A DNA stretch of 16,471 bases, taken from positions 14,486-30,956 of the forward strand of contig MLAK01000981.1 in NCBI GenBank assembly GCA_001839685.1. The letters run 5' to 3'. Source of the DNA: Tritrichomonas foetus. Its lineage: Eukaryota > Parabasalia > Tritrichomonadida > Tritrichomonadidae. The translations under genes were made by a program, and so were the position numbers. Below, in pieces: positions 16,381 through 16,471 of the stretch (position 1 is the first letter of the stretch; every line of letters starts with the position of its first letter). The notes below the pieces were generated by a model. It made no database searches, was not told the origin of the DNA, and saw only the letters and a list, made by a program, of their open reading frames with translations.

Positions 16381-16471
16381 AACTTCTCACATGAATGAAT
16401 GAACTTCTTGCATGAATGAATGAACTTCTCACATGAATGAATGAACTTCTTGCATGAATGAATGAACTTCT
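16381..16471. repeat. 21-bp tandem repeat with alternating variants, running off the window
   Basis: Units of AACTTCTCACATGAATGAATG alternate with AACTTCTTGCATGAATGAATG (16381, 16402, 16423, 16444), giving a 42-bp higher-order repeat. The array is cut by the window end at 16471. Confidence 0.95.

Overview
The window looks like nuclear DNA of a parabasalid protist, most likely a Tritrichomonas- or Trichomonas-type trichomonad; this is inferred, with no database search. The DNA is very AT-rich. Its genes are uninterrupted, I find no trichomonad-style introns, and intergenic DNA holds little beyond homopolymers. Several starts have a TCAYW initiator-like motif 14 to 29 bases upstream, and four stop codons run into TAAA, the trichomonad poly(A) signal. 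Products fit the lineage: divergent protein kinases, a Rab GTPase, Asn/Gln/Glu-rich coiled-coil proteins and a bacterial-type glycosidase.

Layout. 0.5-1.5 kb: a Cdc7/CK2-like kinase (+) with an altered catalytic loop. 2.4-4.0 kb: an oligo-1,6-glucosidase (+), flanked by two inverted copies of a 62-bp sequence. The right copy lies in an 88-codon reading frame and the left copy in decayed sequence. 5.0-6.8 kb: an acidic, disordered plus coiled-coil protein (+), convergent with an AMPK/MARK-type CAMKL kinase (-, 7.0-8.8 kb). 8.8-9.9 kb: more than 1 kb without genes. 10.0-12.1 kb: a large all-helical protein of unknown function (+), whose 5' end appears broken or misread. 12.5-13.1 kb: a Rab5-like GTPase (-), whose 62-codon N-terminal extension is rejected. 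13.4-13.9 kb: a small tail-anchored membrane protein (+). 14.3-14.7 kb: a small coiled-coil protein (+). 14.9-15.4 kb: a 5'-truncated surface-protein remnant (-) that keeps its membrane anchor and cytoplasmic tail. 15.7-16.2 kb: a small charged helical protein (+).

The last 1.8 kb holds four unrelated tandem repeats with periods of 29, 17, 18 and 21 bp, and looks like a fast-changing segment. The genes do not form an operon or an obvious pathway; they are independent units of signalling, trafficking, sugar metabolism and structure. The strongest leads are the inverted repeats around the glucosidase, the kinase lacking its catalytic-loop lysine, the damaged 5' end of the 702-codon gene, the truncated surface protein next to a minisatellite, and a Myb-like ACGGTCGT element found upstream of two genes. 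I see no convincing new multi-gene system.
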